Assembly (NCBI GenBank): GCA_015501595.1
Contig: JADNRX010000100.1
Span: forward strand, 1 to 64,000
Origin: Hymenopellis radicata
Taxonomy: Eukaryota > Basidiomycota > Agaricomycetes > Agaricales > Physalacriaceae
DNA: 64,000 nt
Reading direction: 5' to 3'
This document shows, in pieces, positions 46,218 through 56,670 of the stretch (position 1 is the stretch's first letter; the number at the start of each line of letters is the position of its first letter). Under the pieces are notes generated by a model, which saw only the letters and a list, made by a program, of their open reading frames with translations, searched no databases and was not told the origin of the DNA. The position numbers and the translations under genes were made by a program.

Positions 46218-48806
46218 CACCCTCTGCACTAGGAATAACATGTTATTCCACTCTACCTGTAGGGCAGAATAACATGTTATTGACTGTTCCTTAGGGTGGG
46301 GGTGCTCAGCTAGTACTGGGGGCAGCTGGGCAGCGCTTTTCCTTCCCAAATAGGCCAGGGAGGGATAGCTATAATGGGTAGGGGAGGGATAGGCCTAATT
46401 TGGATGGGAAGGGATGGTCCAATTGGGATGGGATGGGGAGGGGTGATAGCAGATCAGGGATAGATCAGATATTGATGGGAGATGATCAGTGGACCCTGGG
46501 ATGGGTGGGGGATGCCCTGGCTACGCAATTGTGGCGCATTTTTGATTAGGTCAGCACTGGGCTGGATGGGGTGGGCAATAATGAATGCTGCTATAGGGGA
46601 TGGCTGTTGGGGTGATGAAAACCTTTTTTATAGTTTTTTAGGCTGGGAATCCAATGGTGTAAATCATTTTGCGATAGCTTCAAAACTGGAGGAGATATTA
46701 GGGTGCAAAAATGCGCCACACTTCTAGTAGGCCTTACACATAGCCTATAGCCTATGAGACTTTGATACCTTTTAGAGGTACTATAGAACGATATGTGATA
46801 TCATTTTTAGGTTATTTCATTGAAGGGTTCAAGAGATATATTAGGATGACTGCTCCAGGGCCACCAGGGATATTGCACAGGATCCTGCTAATCTGGGACC
46901 TACAACTTTGATACATCGTTTATAGTAGCTACTAAATCTTATTTATGATATGGAGAGTGTCTCCAACCCAGTAGTCCATGTATAGATAGGTCTCCAGTGC
47001 TGTTTTAAGCATTTTCGCATTTTTGAGTTATTTAAAATAGGGATATCTCTCTAAATTGTACTGGGATACCTTTAGACATTTATTTACAACCTTTTCACAA
47101 AAGGAACCATGTCATTTGGTGAAGGACCAGTGTTCTAGAGGTCAGTCTTCCTCCTCACCGGAGTTTTGATCAAAATTCCCACGCTCTAGAGGGAGGATCG
47201 TCCACTCAATTTAACGTGTCTCACACATGCTACTGCCTTCATTTCTTCTGTAGGACGTGTATATATGTTATATGCATGATCTTCAGGTGTCAGAACTAAT
47301 GAATTAATGAAGTAATCAGGTCAAGAAGTCGTCCTTAGATCTGCAGACCTACTTGCCCTACTATAAATTGAACAATACTCTATGATTATTGATAGGAGAC
47401 ATGAAATGCGAGTTGAACCTTGTTATTAGAGTCATATTAGAGGTATTACATCAGTCAGCCAGATAATAGTTATGTCCTATAACCTGTTCAGGCATTGAAA
47501 GCAGTTGGAGAAGAGTTAGTCTACTGCGCATTTTCACTTTCTTACCTCTCATGTGTAGCATATGTGAGATGCCTCTTAGTTCATTTGATATGATATATAA
47601 TCATAACTGAACACTTTTGAGGGTGCCCTTTGAAGTAGAATATGAAATATCACATCTGAAGGTAGCACAAGCTGTCTACAGAGCCTAGAACGAGTTCCTG
47701 ACATGATTACCTGATTAAATTACTGTTCTGACACCTGGAGATCATATATATAACATATATACATGTCCTACAGAAGAAATGAAGGCAGTAGCATATGTGA
47801 GACACGTTAAATTGAGTAGACGATCCTCCCTCTAGAGCGTGGGAATTTTGATCAAAACTCCGGTGGGGAGGAAGACTGACCTCTAGAACACTGGTCCCTT
47901 CACCAAATGACATGGTTCCTTTTGCGAAAAGGTTGTAAATAAATGTCTAAAGGTATCCCAGTACAATTTAGAGAGATATCCCTATGTTAAATAACTAAAA
48001 ATGCGAAAATGCTTAAAACAGCATTGGGGACCTATCTATACATGGACTACTAGATTGGGGACACTCTCCATATCATAAATAGAGGTTTAGTACTACTATA
48101 AACGATGTAGCAAAGTCTCAGGTTCCCAGAGTGGCAGGATCCTATGCTATATCCCTGGTGGCCCTGGAGCAGTCATCCTAATATATCTCTTGAACCCTTT
48201 CATGAAATAACCTGAAAATGATATCAGATATCGTTCTATAGTACCTCTAAAAGGTATCAAAGTTATAGGGCTATAGGCTATGTGTAAGGCCCAGTAGAAG
48301 TGTGGCGCATTTTTGCACCTCTAATATCTCCCCCAATTTTGAAGCTATCGCAAAATGATTTACACCATTGGATTCCCAGCCTAAAAAACTATAAAAAAGG
48401 TTTTCATCACCCCAACAGCCATCCCCTATAGCAGCATTCATTATTGCCCACCCCATCCAGCCCAGTGCTGATGTAATCAAAAATGCGCCACAATTGCGTA
48501 GCCAGGAGCATCCCCCACCCATCCCAGGGTCCACTGATCATCTTCCATCAATATCTGATCTATCCCTGATCTGCTATCACCCCTCCCCATCCCATCCCAA
48601 TTGGGACCATCCCTTCCCATCCCAATTAGGCCTATCCCTCCCCTACCCATTATAGCTATCCCTCCCTGGCCTATTTGGGAAGGAAAAGCGCTGCCCAGCT
48701 GCCCCCAGTACTAGCTGAGCACCCCCACCCTAAGGAACAGTCAATAACATGTTATTCTGCCCTACAGGTAGAGTGGAATAACATGTTATTCCTAGTGCAG
48801 AGGGTG
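46218..48806. mobile_element. fold-back element, copy 2
   Basis: 2,589 bp with 7-bp duplication CCCGAAG (46211-46217 and 48807-48813). Same ends, palindromes, arms and loop as copy 1. Its right arm is almost identical to that of copy 1, but its left arm carries clearly more substitutions and small indels (for example AATTTGGATGG, GATTAGGTCAG), which break the 87-codon frame seen in the other three arms. Confidence 0.9.
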
Positions 48807-50547
48807 CCCGAAGAGCGTTCCTCTCTTCAAGGCTGGTGTCGACGACATCACTCCAGCAGACATAAACGAGTGGGAATACGCCGCAAGTAACTACCAGAAA
48901 ATCCGCGCCGTAGACGCGGCGACCGTGATTGCCACGCTTGCCACCGGCTTCCAGGACCCCATGCTGAAGAACACGTACAAGAACAACAGCGCCGCTTGGG
49001 ACGCGATGACAATCTCCGCGGTCGCCGAGGAAATCCGCAAGGAGTTCCTGCGCAATGACTGGTCCGATACCCTTCGCACCGATATTCTCTCATGCGCACA
49101 AGGCGCTGAAGAGACCTTCACCGCCTGGTACAACCGACTGTCCGTCGCCGCACTTTTACTGTCTTCTACCCCAAACCCCATCACGACTGAACGCCTCCTC
49201 GACCATCTCCGCACGTGTATGCTTCCCTCCCTGCAGATCGAACACAACAACAACAAGGATCTGAAGAAGGAAAAGAAGATAAAGGACTTTGTGGCTGGGA
49301 TGAGGGATATCGAAAAGAAATGGAACGACGAGCAAGAGAAGGTTGCGAAGATGGTAGGAAATGCCACCAAGCGCGACCGCGCCCCCACGACGTCCAACGC
49401 CCTCCCAAACAAGCGCCCTAACAACAATCCGAACCCTCGCACCACTCCCTCCACTTCCAACTCCCAACAATCCTCTACACCCGCGACTGCTTCATCGATC
49501 GTAGACCGTCTCGGCTCGGACGTACGCATTATTCCAACACGCAACGACATTACAGCGCAGGATTTTGCGACCATTTTCTTCAATGAATGGTACTGTGAAA
49601 ATGGCTTACCGGACGACATCTTTTCTGATCGCGACAAACTGTTCATCTCAAAATTTTGGAAAGCTTTTACAGAGATGGCGGGCATAAAACTCAAGATGTC
49701 GACATCATTCCACCCAGAGACTGACGGCTCATCCGAACGAACCAACAAGACCGTTAATGAGGCCATCCGCTTCCACGTCGACCGCCAACAAAAAGGATGG
49801 GTAAAGTCGCTTCCAATCGTACGATTCAACATAATGAATACCGTGAACGCCTCCACCGGATTCTCTGGATTTCAATTACGGATGGGGAGATCACCGAGGA
49901 TCATGCCGCCCATTGTACCTTCAGTCCGCGAACTGTCTGACGCCCACACGCTGGCCGCGGAGATCATTGAGAAGTTGGAACGCGACACTGCACAGGCCCA
50001 AGACGCCCTAATTGCAGCGAAGGTCACTCAGGCTGCGAGCGCTAATAAACACCGCATGCAGGACCCTGACTTCGAGGTGGGCGACCGAGTACTACTGTCG
50101 ACTATACACAGACGCCGGAACTACACGAACAAGACGTCGAAGAAGGATGGAAAGCGCGCCGCTAAGTTCTTCCCTCGCTTTGACGGTCCTTACACAATAT
50201 TGGAGAAGAATACTGACCACTCCACCTATACACTAGATATACCGACATCGAACGAATTCCCGACGTTCCACGCTTCCTTGCTACGACGATATACAGCAAA
50301 TGACGATGAACTCTTCCCCTCGAGGACGCTAGCTCAACCCGGCCCAATCATGACGGAAGACGGCCTTCAGGAATACTTCATTGACAAGATCCTGGACGAG
50401 CGGAAGCGTGGACGCGGAAGACAATACCTTGTGAGATGGCGCGGATACGACGCCGGCCACGACCATTGGCTATCACGGACAGAATTGGCGGACTGCGGAC
50501 TGCGAAGCGCTGGACATCTGGGAAGCTCGGTCAGGATAGTGGGATAG
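48807..50547 (+). CDS. gypsy gag joined in frame to integrase core and chromodomain
   Basis: The frame resumes gag after the fold-back element (PEERSSLFKAGVDDITPADI), with the retrotransposon gag domain (KEFLRNDWSDTLRTDILS, EETFTAWYNRL). After a polar stretch (STSNSQQSSTPATAS) it passes without a stop into the integrase core (VDRLGSDVRIIPTRNDITAQ, ISDRD-like FSDRDKLFISKFW, SFHPETDGSSERTNKTVNE), the GPY/F region (FPRFDGPYTILEKN) and a chromodomain (YFIDKILDERKRGRGRQYLV, RWRGYDAGHDHWLS). The first catalytic Asp region, RT, RNase H and protease are absent. The 540-codon uninterrupted part shows that the deletion kept frame. Confidence 0.87.
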
Positions 50548-50655
50548 CGCGGTAGCTTTTTCCCACTGGGTTTTGATGCACCCGTCGCAGGTCGCTGTTG
50601 ATGATGCCAGGAATTTTTTTCTACTCGCATTTTTTCTTTTCAGAGGGTGGGCGAG

Positions 50656-50711
50656 TGTAAGCCTACACGGACATAACGGACGTAACGGACATTACGGACA
50701 CAGCAGATACA
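50656..50711 (+). repeat. truncated gypsy 3' LTR
   Basis: The first 56 bp of the gypsy LTR (TGTAAGCC...CAGATACA), identical to the 5' copy, follow a purine tract. The remaining ~136 bp and any target duplication are missing, and copia sequence follows directly. Confidence 0.82.
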
Positions 50712-50837
50712 GTCGGACATGACGGCGGATATCCTTACGAAGGCGTTGGACCCTGTGTTGCATAAGAAACACTGCATCTATCTCGGGTTGATTGACAGAT
50801 CTTCCAGCTCGGAAGATGGGGGTGTGTCGGCGTTGTA
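50712..50837 (+). CDS. copia pol, C-terminal end
   Basis: The frame SDMTADILTKALDPVLHKKH is the typical end of copia RNase H. It continues IYLGLIDRSSSSEDGG and stops just inside the 3' LTR. It is separated from the rest of pol by the gypsy insertion. Confidence 0.85.
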
Positions 50838-51104
50838 GCCTCGGGTTATCTTCCAGCTGGCTGATGATCGATGCACGTGGGCGTGGCGATTTGGCGGCGA
50901 CGTGGGCGTCTGGCCTCCTCAGTCTATGACCACCATCACGGCTTGACTGAGGAGGTATGTGTTCCCTGATTTCTTATATTACCTAGTACTTATCATACAC
51001 TAGCTTACCCGTGTACGTTGTCTGTCTAGGTAATGGAGTCTATGACCACCATCACGGCTTGACTGTACCCGTGTACGTTGTCTGTCTAGGTTCCCTGAGC
51101 GACA
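50825..51104 (+). repeat. copia 3' LTR
   Basis: 280 bp, uninterrupted. It matches the 5' LTR apart from one substitution (CCAGCTGG versus CCGGCTGG) and a missing 7 bp. It retains the empty hAT target site GTCTGGCC, proving that the hAT element entered the 5' LTR after copia integration. Confidence 0.95.
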
Positions 51105-52209
51105 ATTTTTTCCAAGGGATACAATGGTGCTGATTGCAGCGGATGGTGAATTCCTTGAGGGACGGCACGGCCACGGTTTCGAGAATGGGCTCGAACCAGA
51201 CCAAGAGCATGTTTCGTCGCGGGGGCCCCATGATGTTGATTGAGAAGGACGAGAGCTGTCGGCATTTAGATAAGAGCTGGATGATAGCTGAATGAAATAG
51301 TAAGCAATGTGTATCAATGTGTATTGCTCACATACCATCGGGCTCATGACGTCCCGGTACACACACCCGCAGTTCAAGGGTCTGTAGGTTGGTTCCAACA
51401 ACATGGAAGAACTCCTCATACATCGAGAAGTTCTTCAAACACTCGAGACCCGACAGTTGCCCCCTTCAGGTCTAGTGTGAACGTGTCTCGCTGGAGAAGT
51501 ACCTCCAAAATAGCCTGTGAAAGGGAGTCGTGGATGCAGACGTGTTCGAAGCAGGGTTTCACCGGCGGCTGTTGGAGTGCACGAAATACAGACGTCGGCC
51601 AGTTATGATCCCATTCACAACAGGAAAAGGATACCCGCTTGACCATTGGAAAGGCGCGAACGAAAGCTGTGAGGTCGGCGGTACTCGCAAATGCTACTGA
51701 AGTGAGGGAAAGGTCTTCCAAGGCAGGAGCGATAGTGGCTATGCCTCTCAAGATAGTCGGTATGTTCCCGGGCTGGAAGCTTGGCCAAAAAATGTCGGTT
51801 AAGGAGAGAGCACGTAGATTGGGAAGGAGAGACAAGAAATGGAATCCTTGAATGACAAGATAGTGGTCATTCCGACTCGCCCTGATTTGCAGGAAGCGAA
51901 TGCAGGAAGCAATGGCGGGCGACCGTGTTATAATTTGCAACCCAAAGTCGACTCTCCAGAAAGGGTCAAACGCTTCGTGAAGCAGCTCGCACAGTTCTAC
52001 TCTCGCAAATAGATGGCGACGAGCAGAGTGCAGCCATGACCAACTGACAAGGCCAAGGACAGAAAGGGTGTCCTTGTCAGAGTGACAGTGGTTTATGATG
52101 ATGTCGAAGATTTCTTGAGGAAGACGCGGGGCAGCCTGGAGAATGTCAAAATAGTCGGTTGATAGACATACAAAGTGAATACCGGAGGATCTGCGGCCAG
52201 GGTGGTCAT
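51105..52209 (-). pseudogene. 5' part of the F-box gene split by the copia element
   Basis: The start at 52209 (MTTLAADPP) and first intron match the paralogue at 33.3-34.6 kb. F-box, LQIITRSPAIASCIRFLQI, FLSLLPNLRALSLTDIFWPS, TIAPALEDLSL and FPMVKRVSFSCCEW follow. Near 51430-51460 there is a further lesion: the KGANIYW block is replaced by KGATVGS and the frame shifts before LKNFSMYEEFFHV. The second exon-intron junction and IIQLLSKCRQLSSFSINI are kept. The reading stops at the copia target site; the last ~75 codons are at 35931-36162. Confidence 0.85.
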
Positions 52210-52523
52210 TTCGCGTAGAATGTACAGCTTCGTCATTATTGGGAACGCTGAAGAACTTCTGTATCGCGAAGTCTATGCCCCGCAGTCAAGGAGGTGGCGC
52301 TTAGATAATCCACATGGTTCCCCTCACGTGTTCCGGTGGACTAGCGTAGCTCGGCGTCCTCCTCATGTATATATTCGTTATGTTTGTAGAGTATTCTCAT
52401 GTATCGAACAAGAGAAGCAACGACAAGTGAAGTAACTATGCCTACGTAAATGCTACGACTCACAAAGCGGTAGAACTACACTACTATAAAACACACCAAT
52501 TAAACTGTAAACATGCACGTACA
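52210..52523. other. F-box gene 5' flank and RPAP1 3' flank
   Basis: The first ~90 bases (to about 52298) match the upstream DNA of the F-box genes at 34.6 and 63.2 kb (TAGAATGTACAGCTTCGTC, GAAGAACTTCTGTATCGCGA). The rest has no recognised feature. Confidence 0.6.
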
Positions 52524-55500
52524 CTACATATATAGCGCCACCATCTTCTCCGCAACATCGCTAGCACACCATCTCCTAATAAGTGCCATCCTTTCAGCCT
52601 TGACACCCTCTCCCAACTCAAAACACTGCGGAGGGACGACAACGCTACCCTCCGCCCTCTGCGTATAGCGCATCACATCCCGAACCACATCCGCCGTTCC
52701 CCGCTCAACAACGATATTAAACAGCTTCTTCGCCTCGTCCTCATCCTCAGTGCCCTTCACCTTCAAATCAGGCCAAACACCGCACGAGACATGATGCAGC
52801 GCAACAAGCTGCGTAAAGCCCTGCGCCCCCGCATCACTAAAGAGAACGCGCAAATACGCGCGGATCATCTCCTTGTTCGTCTCGACCGGGTAGAGATACT
52901 CCTGCATCCCACCCGCAATCACCGCATCCACAGGAACCCTCACGTTCTTCATCAGATGCCCAAAGTCCACGTAGAGATGCCTGCGATAGTCCACCGCATA
53001 CTGCATGCTCGTCGGCGGCAGGAGGAGCCGCGTGAACAGCGGATGCGCAAAGGACACCGCATCGTACAGCGCGACAAAGTCGGTGTAGTACTGATAGAAC
53101 GGCGTCGCCCCCAGGAACCGCCTCGCCACCACCTCGAGATCGTCCCCGTCCTCGTCCTCGTCCCCGCGCAAAGTGAACGGCGCAACGAGGTCGTCCATCA
53201 GCTGCCCGACAGCAGCATCGCGGAAGACTTCATCAGTCCCCTTATCGTGGTCCTGCTCATGCTCCAACATGAACACCTTCATGCACCCAAAGACGACCTC
53301 GCTCCGGGACATGCACGCGCTCCCCACCAACGCGGACGCAAAGCGCCTTACCAGCTCCCTTCCCAGCTTCGCCAGCAACAAGCTCGCACGCACAATCTCC
53401 GTCTCCGACGTATCCCACGTCTCGGGAAAGATCCCTTTGCGCTTGAACACCGACGCTTCATGTCCCGAGCGCAGAATGTGGTCAAGCGGCGCCAATGGCC
53501 AGTCACGCGCGAGCGGCAGCCCAGCGGGGTTCCAGTCCGTCGTGAGCAACACAGACGTCGGCACGCGGAGTGTCGTCGACTCCATAATGGACTTGGGAGA
53601 GGCAATAACCGGCGCAACGCGCACATCCCGGGATGGCTGAACGACGTGTGTGAAGATGGGGAGCAGAACCTCCAGCCCACCCCGGTCCCAGATGACCTGC
53701 GGAACGACAAGCCCCCGCGGCTTCGCCCACTCGCTGTTGATTGCAAGAAGAACATCACCGAGCAGATCGAGAGCGACGTCTTCATCGCCGACACGGAGTC
53801 GGAGTATGATCGCAAAAGCTTGAGCCAGCCACATATCATCCGTGGTCCCAGGCAGCGTCCGCGCAAAGCGCAGATACTGCACCAATAAAGACGACAACTG
53901 TCGACAAAGCACCTCACCGTACAAGCCCGCCAAACCCGTCTTGTCCGCCATCGACCACACAGGACTCGACACCAGCGACGCGCACAGCTGGGATATCTCG
54001 GGAATAGGAAGATCGAAAGTCGTAGAGCACGCTAGCGACAAGCGCAGTATCGATGCCAATGACGAAGCATACACCGCCGCATTCGCCAACGTCGATATCT
54101 GTAATGTGTGCTTCAAGTCCTCCAGTTCCGTCTTAAGCCCTGTGACCGTAGCGCCCATAGCGCGTTGGCCCGTCCCACTAGGCGACTCAAAATCAGCCTT
54201 CAACATCATCAACGCCGCCTCGCGCTCAGCCTCCCCGCCGCGAACAGCGTTAACGCGCGCACCCTCCAGCCACGCCGATATACAGCCCCATATAGCACTC
54301 TGCGTCGACACCATCCTCAAGGTAATAACATCCTGAGCCTCCGTACTCAACGCATTAAGCGTCAGCACATCATCACCCCACCCCCACGCAACAACTCGGC
54401 TCCATAATATATCGTGACTAGGACTTGTCCGGTGCGGATCCCGCGCACATATCATCCACGCTTCCAGCAACGCCGCCCACGCCTCGACGACTTTCACGTC
54501 CCGAGGCTTGCGTGATGCGCGCAGCAAAGCCACATGCGTCCCCAGCCGCATCCACAGCTCCTGCGCGTCGGTAGCGGAGTGCGAGTACAGTCCGTACTTG
54601 GCCAACGCGGTGTAGACGCGTAAGGTCCCAATCAGCAAGTCCGGATCAGGTGGCGAGCCAGTTACGAATTTGAGGAGCGCGTCGGCCGGATCACATATGG
54701 CTTGTGCATTCAACCGGGAAGCGACGATGAGAGTCGTGAGGCATTTCAAGGCGGATGGGGATGGAGTCACGGGGAGGAGGAGGAAGGTGTTGACAATGCC
54801 AGCTACCAGACGAGGCGTTTGCACAATAGCTTCTGCAGCACTGGCCGAATGCTTGGCTATCCGTGTAACAACGGAGAGTAGCTGGTGCTGATTGGAGGTC
54901 AGGTTGCGTTGAGACTCCGTGGTGCCAAGATCGGGTGGAGAGATAACAAGGTGAGCTATCTGAGGAAGGACTTTGTCAAGGGGAATTACATCAATGAGTG
55001 CAGAAACAGATGGTGCAGGTGAAGAAGTCGTCGAGCCCGGCAGATTCAGCTCGATTTCACCAAACTGATATTCGAGGTCCTCTAGATCAACCTCGAGCGC
55101 TGCTATTTCCCGTGTTTCCCAACCAATGAGGCACTGCCAAACCACATCGATACCGCGAGCGCCAACACTGCCCTTTTCTGGTAACACTTCCAAGCCGGCA
55201 AATAAAATCCGCTTCAGTAGAGGAAGAGTTTTTGAGGGAATGTCGCGCGATACGTCTTGTTCTACGCCAGGACATCCGTCTCTGAGCCATTTCGCAACAC
55301 CGACAAGAACACTAAGCATCGCGGCCCTCTGCGCGACCACCGTGGAGCGTGCCAGCAAGAAAATGTCGTCTATGGTGTAGCCTGCATGTGAACCTTCGGC
55401 ATGGTGATGGAGACCGAGATGAGTAGGGAGGGCGAGAGACTTTGCGCGTGGTATTGGAATGCCAGAGAGATCGAACCTGACTTGGTCAAGCGGAGAAGCA

Positions 55501-56514
55501 TCGCTCGACGGGGTGTCCGATATGGCAGCCTTCATCCATTCAAGGTCTGGATTGGTGGCGGGAGCGGAAGGGAAGTAGCGACGTCTGATATACTCGGGAG
55601 TGCCTTCCTCGGGTTCGGGCTCGGTGTTGTTTTTGAGGAGGGGTCCTTTATAGGAACCCAATGACACGGTCTCGTCATCAGCGGTAGGCGGGGGGAGGGC
55701 AAGAAGCGTCTTTCTACGCGGGGACGGAGGTGCAGACTCGTAGACATACACGTCCTTGGGCGACAGCTCTGCGAACCGTAACTTTCTTGGGGGACGATTT
55801 GGCGTGGATGGACGTGAGGTAGCTGCTGATATCGACCTATATGGTGGTGGGGACGCTATAAAATAGACCGAGTCAGAGTGCACGGCCAGATGAGCCAGCG
55901 CTAACTAGCTTTACCTGTTCTATCAGGCTCTTCATCAGTTATGGGCACTGTTGAAGTGTTAATCAAGGAATTTAACAGCGATTGGGCTCTTACCTTCCGG
56001 CAAGCTAACATGTAACGGATCCTTATTGGAAAGTGTATCTGCAGTCAATATTAGTCGTTGAATACGCGGAGAGCAATGCCTACACACCTAATTCACGTTT
56101 TCTCTTCTTCTCTCGCGTCTCTTTCGCCTTGTTCAATATATCTCCAATGTCAAAACCAAACCGCTCAAAAATCTCTTGCTTCTCCTTCTCTCTCTCTTCA
56201 TCTGTCATGTTCTCTACCCGAAGCTGGTTTTGCCGACCGATTTCATCGCGCCAGTCCTCAGAGACATCAGATTCAACAGACAGTGGTCCCGGATTGAAGC
56301 GTGTATTCTGCGGAACGAGAACTGGAACCTCGCGGATTCGCGTCGGTGGGCCGGCTATTTTGTTCTCTTCCTCTCGTCGACGAACGAAAGCACTTTTGCC
56401 CTTGGAACGATGTTGAGCGACGGGAAATCCAGACATTCCAGACGATGACGGCAGACGGGGAGCAGCATGGCTGCCGGATGGCGCGCGCTCGAGAACGGAG
56501 CCAACAAGGGACAT
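52524..56514 (-). CDS. RPAP1: RPAP1, RNA polymerase II-associated protein
   Basis: RPAP1 (yeast Rba50) helps assemble and import RNA polymerase II. The N-terminal exon (from 56514) has SVLER, SGFPVAQHRSKGKSAF and the RPAP1-N helix block WRDEIGRQNQLRVENMTDEE, REKEKQEIFERFGFDI. Two microexons follow: 45 bases at 56038-55994 (DTLSNKDPLHVSLPE) and 33 bases at 55947-55915 (VPITDEEPDRT). A very long exon then carries FAELSPKDVYVYESAPPSP, TPEYIRRRYFPSAP, the RPAP1-C block VRFDLSGIPI, and a long helical (HEAT/ARM-like) region to YM at 52524. The large exon has no lesion. The total of about 1,270 residues fits the family. It is divergent from AP-3 mu. Confidence 0.9.
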
Positions 56515-56670
56515 CGATGGTGGTTGTTGTAGTTCAAGATCGGCGTGTCACCGGCTCTATCATCGACCATCAACGCGCCGACGGCCACGACCACTACATG
56601 CACCAGGCAACTGCCGGTTTTCTATCTCTTTTCAACGATGCTGAAATGGGTTTACTGCAGGTCTAGGACC
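56515..56670. promoter_or_regulatory. shared divergent promoter, RPAP1 / AP-3 mu
   Basis: Only 156 bases separate the two start codons, so both promoters and 5' leaders must lie here. No TATA box is seen. CAACG/GACGG short motifs are present but not diagnostic. Confidence 0.5.

Larger units (their letters stand above)
45435..50711 (+). mobile_element. Ty3/gypsy chromovirus derivative, internally deleted
   Basis: It starts with a 192-bp LTR (TGTAAGC...GCTTACA), contains gag, the distal integrase core and a chromodomain, and ends with only the first 56 bp of the 3' LTR before copia sequence resumes. A purine tract (AGAGGGTGGGCGAG) precedes the 3' LTR. Protease, RT and RNase H are missing. Without the inner fold-back element it is about 2.7 kb. 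No target duplication can be recognised because the right end is truncated. Confidence 0.85.
36163..51104 (+). mobile_element. Ty1/copia LTR retrotransposon with nested insertions
   Basis: Both ends begin and end TGTCG...CGACA and are flanked by the 5-bp duplication ATTTT (36158-36162 and 51105-51109). Without the nested elements it is about 6 kb. Order is 5' LTR, gag, protease, integrase, RT, RNase H, 3' LTR, so integrase precedes RT as in copia. A purine tract (GGAAGATGGGGG) ends at the 3' LTR, and AGGTTATGGGCC just after the 5' LTR is a likely primer-binding site. It contains a hAT-like element, two fold-back elements and a gypsy derivative. It cannot be active as it stands. Confidence 0.95.

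Noticed and set aside
45435..50711. reading the 56-bp repeat pair as complete very short LTRs
   Set aside because: The 5' copy continues to GCTTACA, which pairs with the TGTAAGC start, so the LTR is 192 bp and the 3' copy is truncated.
52791..53888. 365-codon plus-strand frame antisense to RPAP1
   Set aside because: It is rich in Arg, His, Pro and Gln, lacks family motifs, and lies fully inside the conserved RPAP1 exon; it is a codon-bias shadow.
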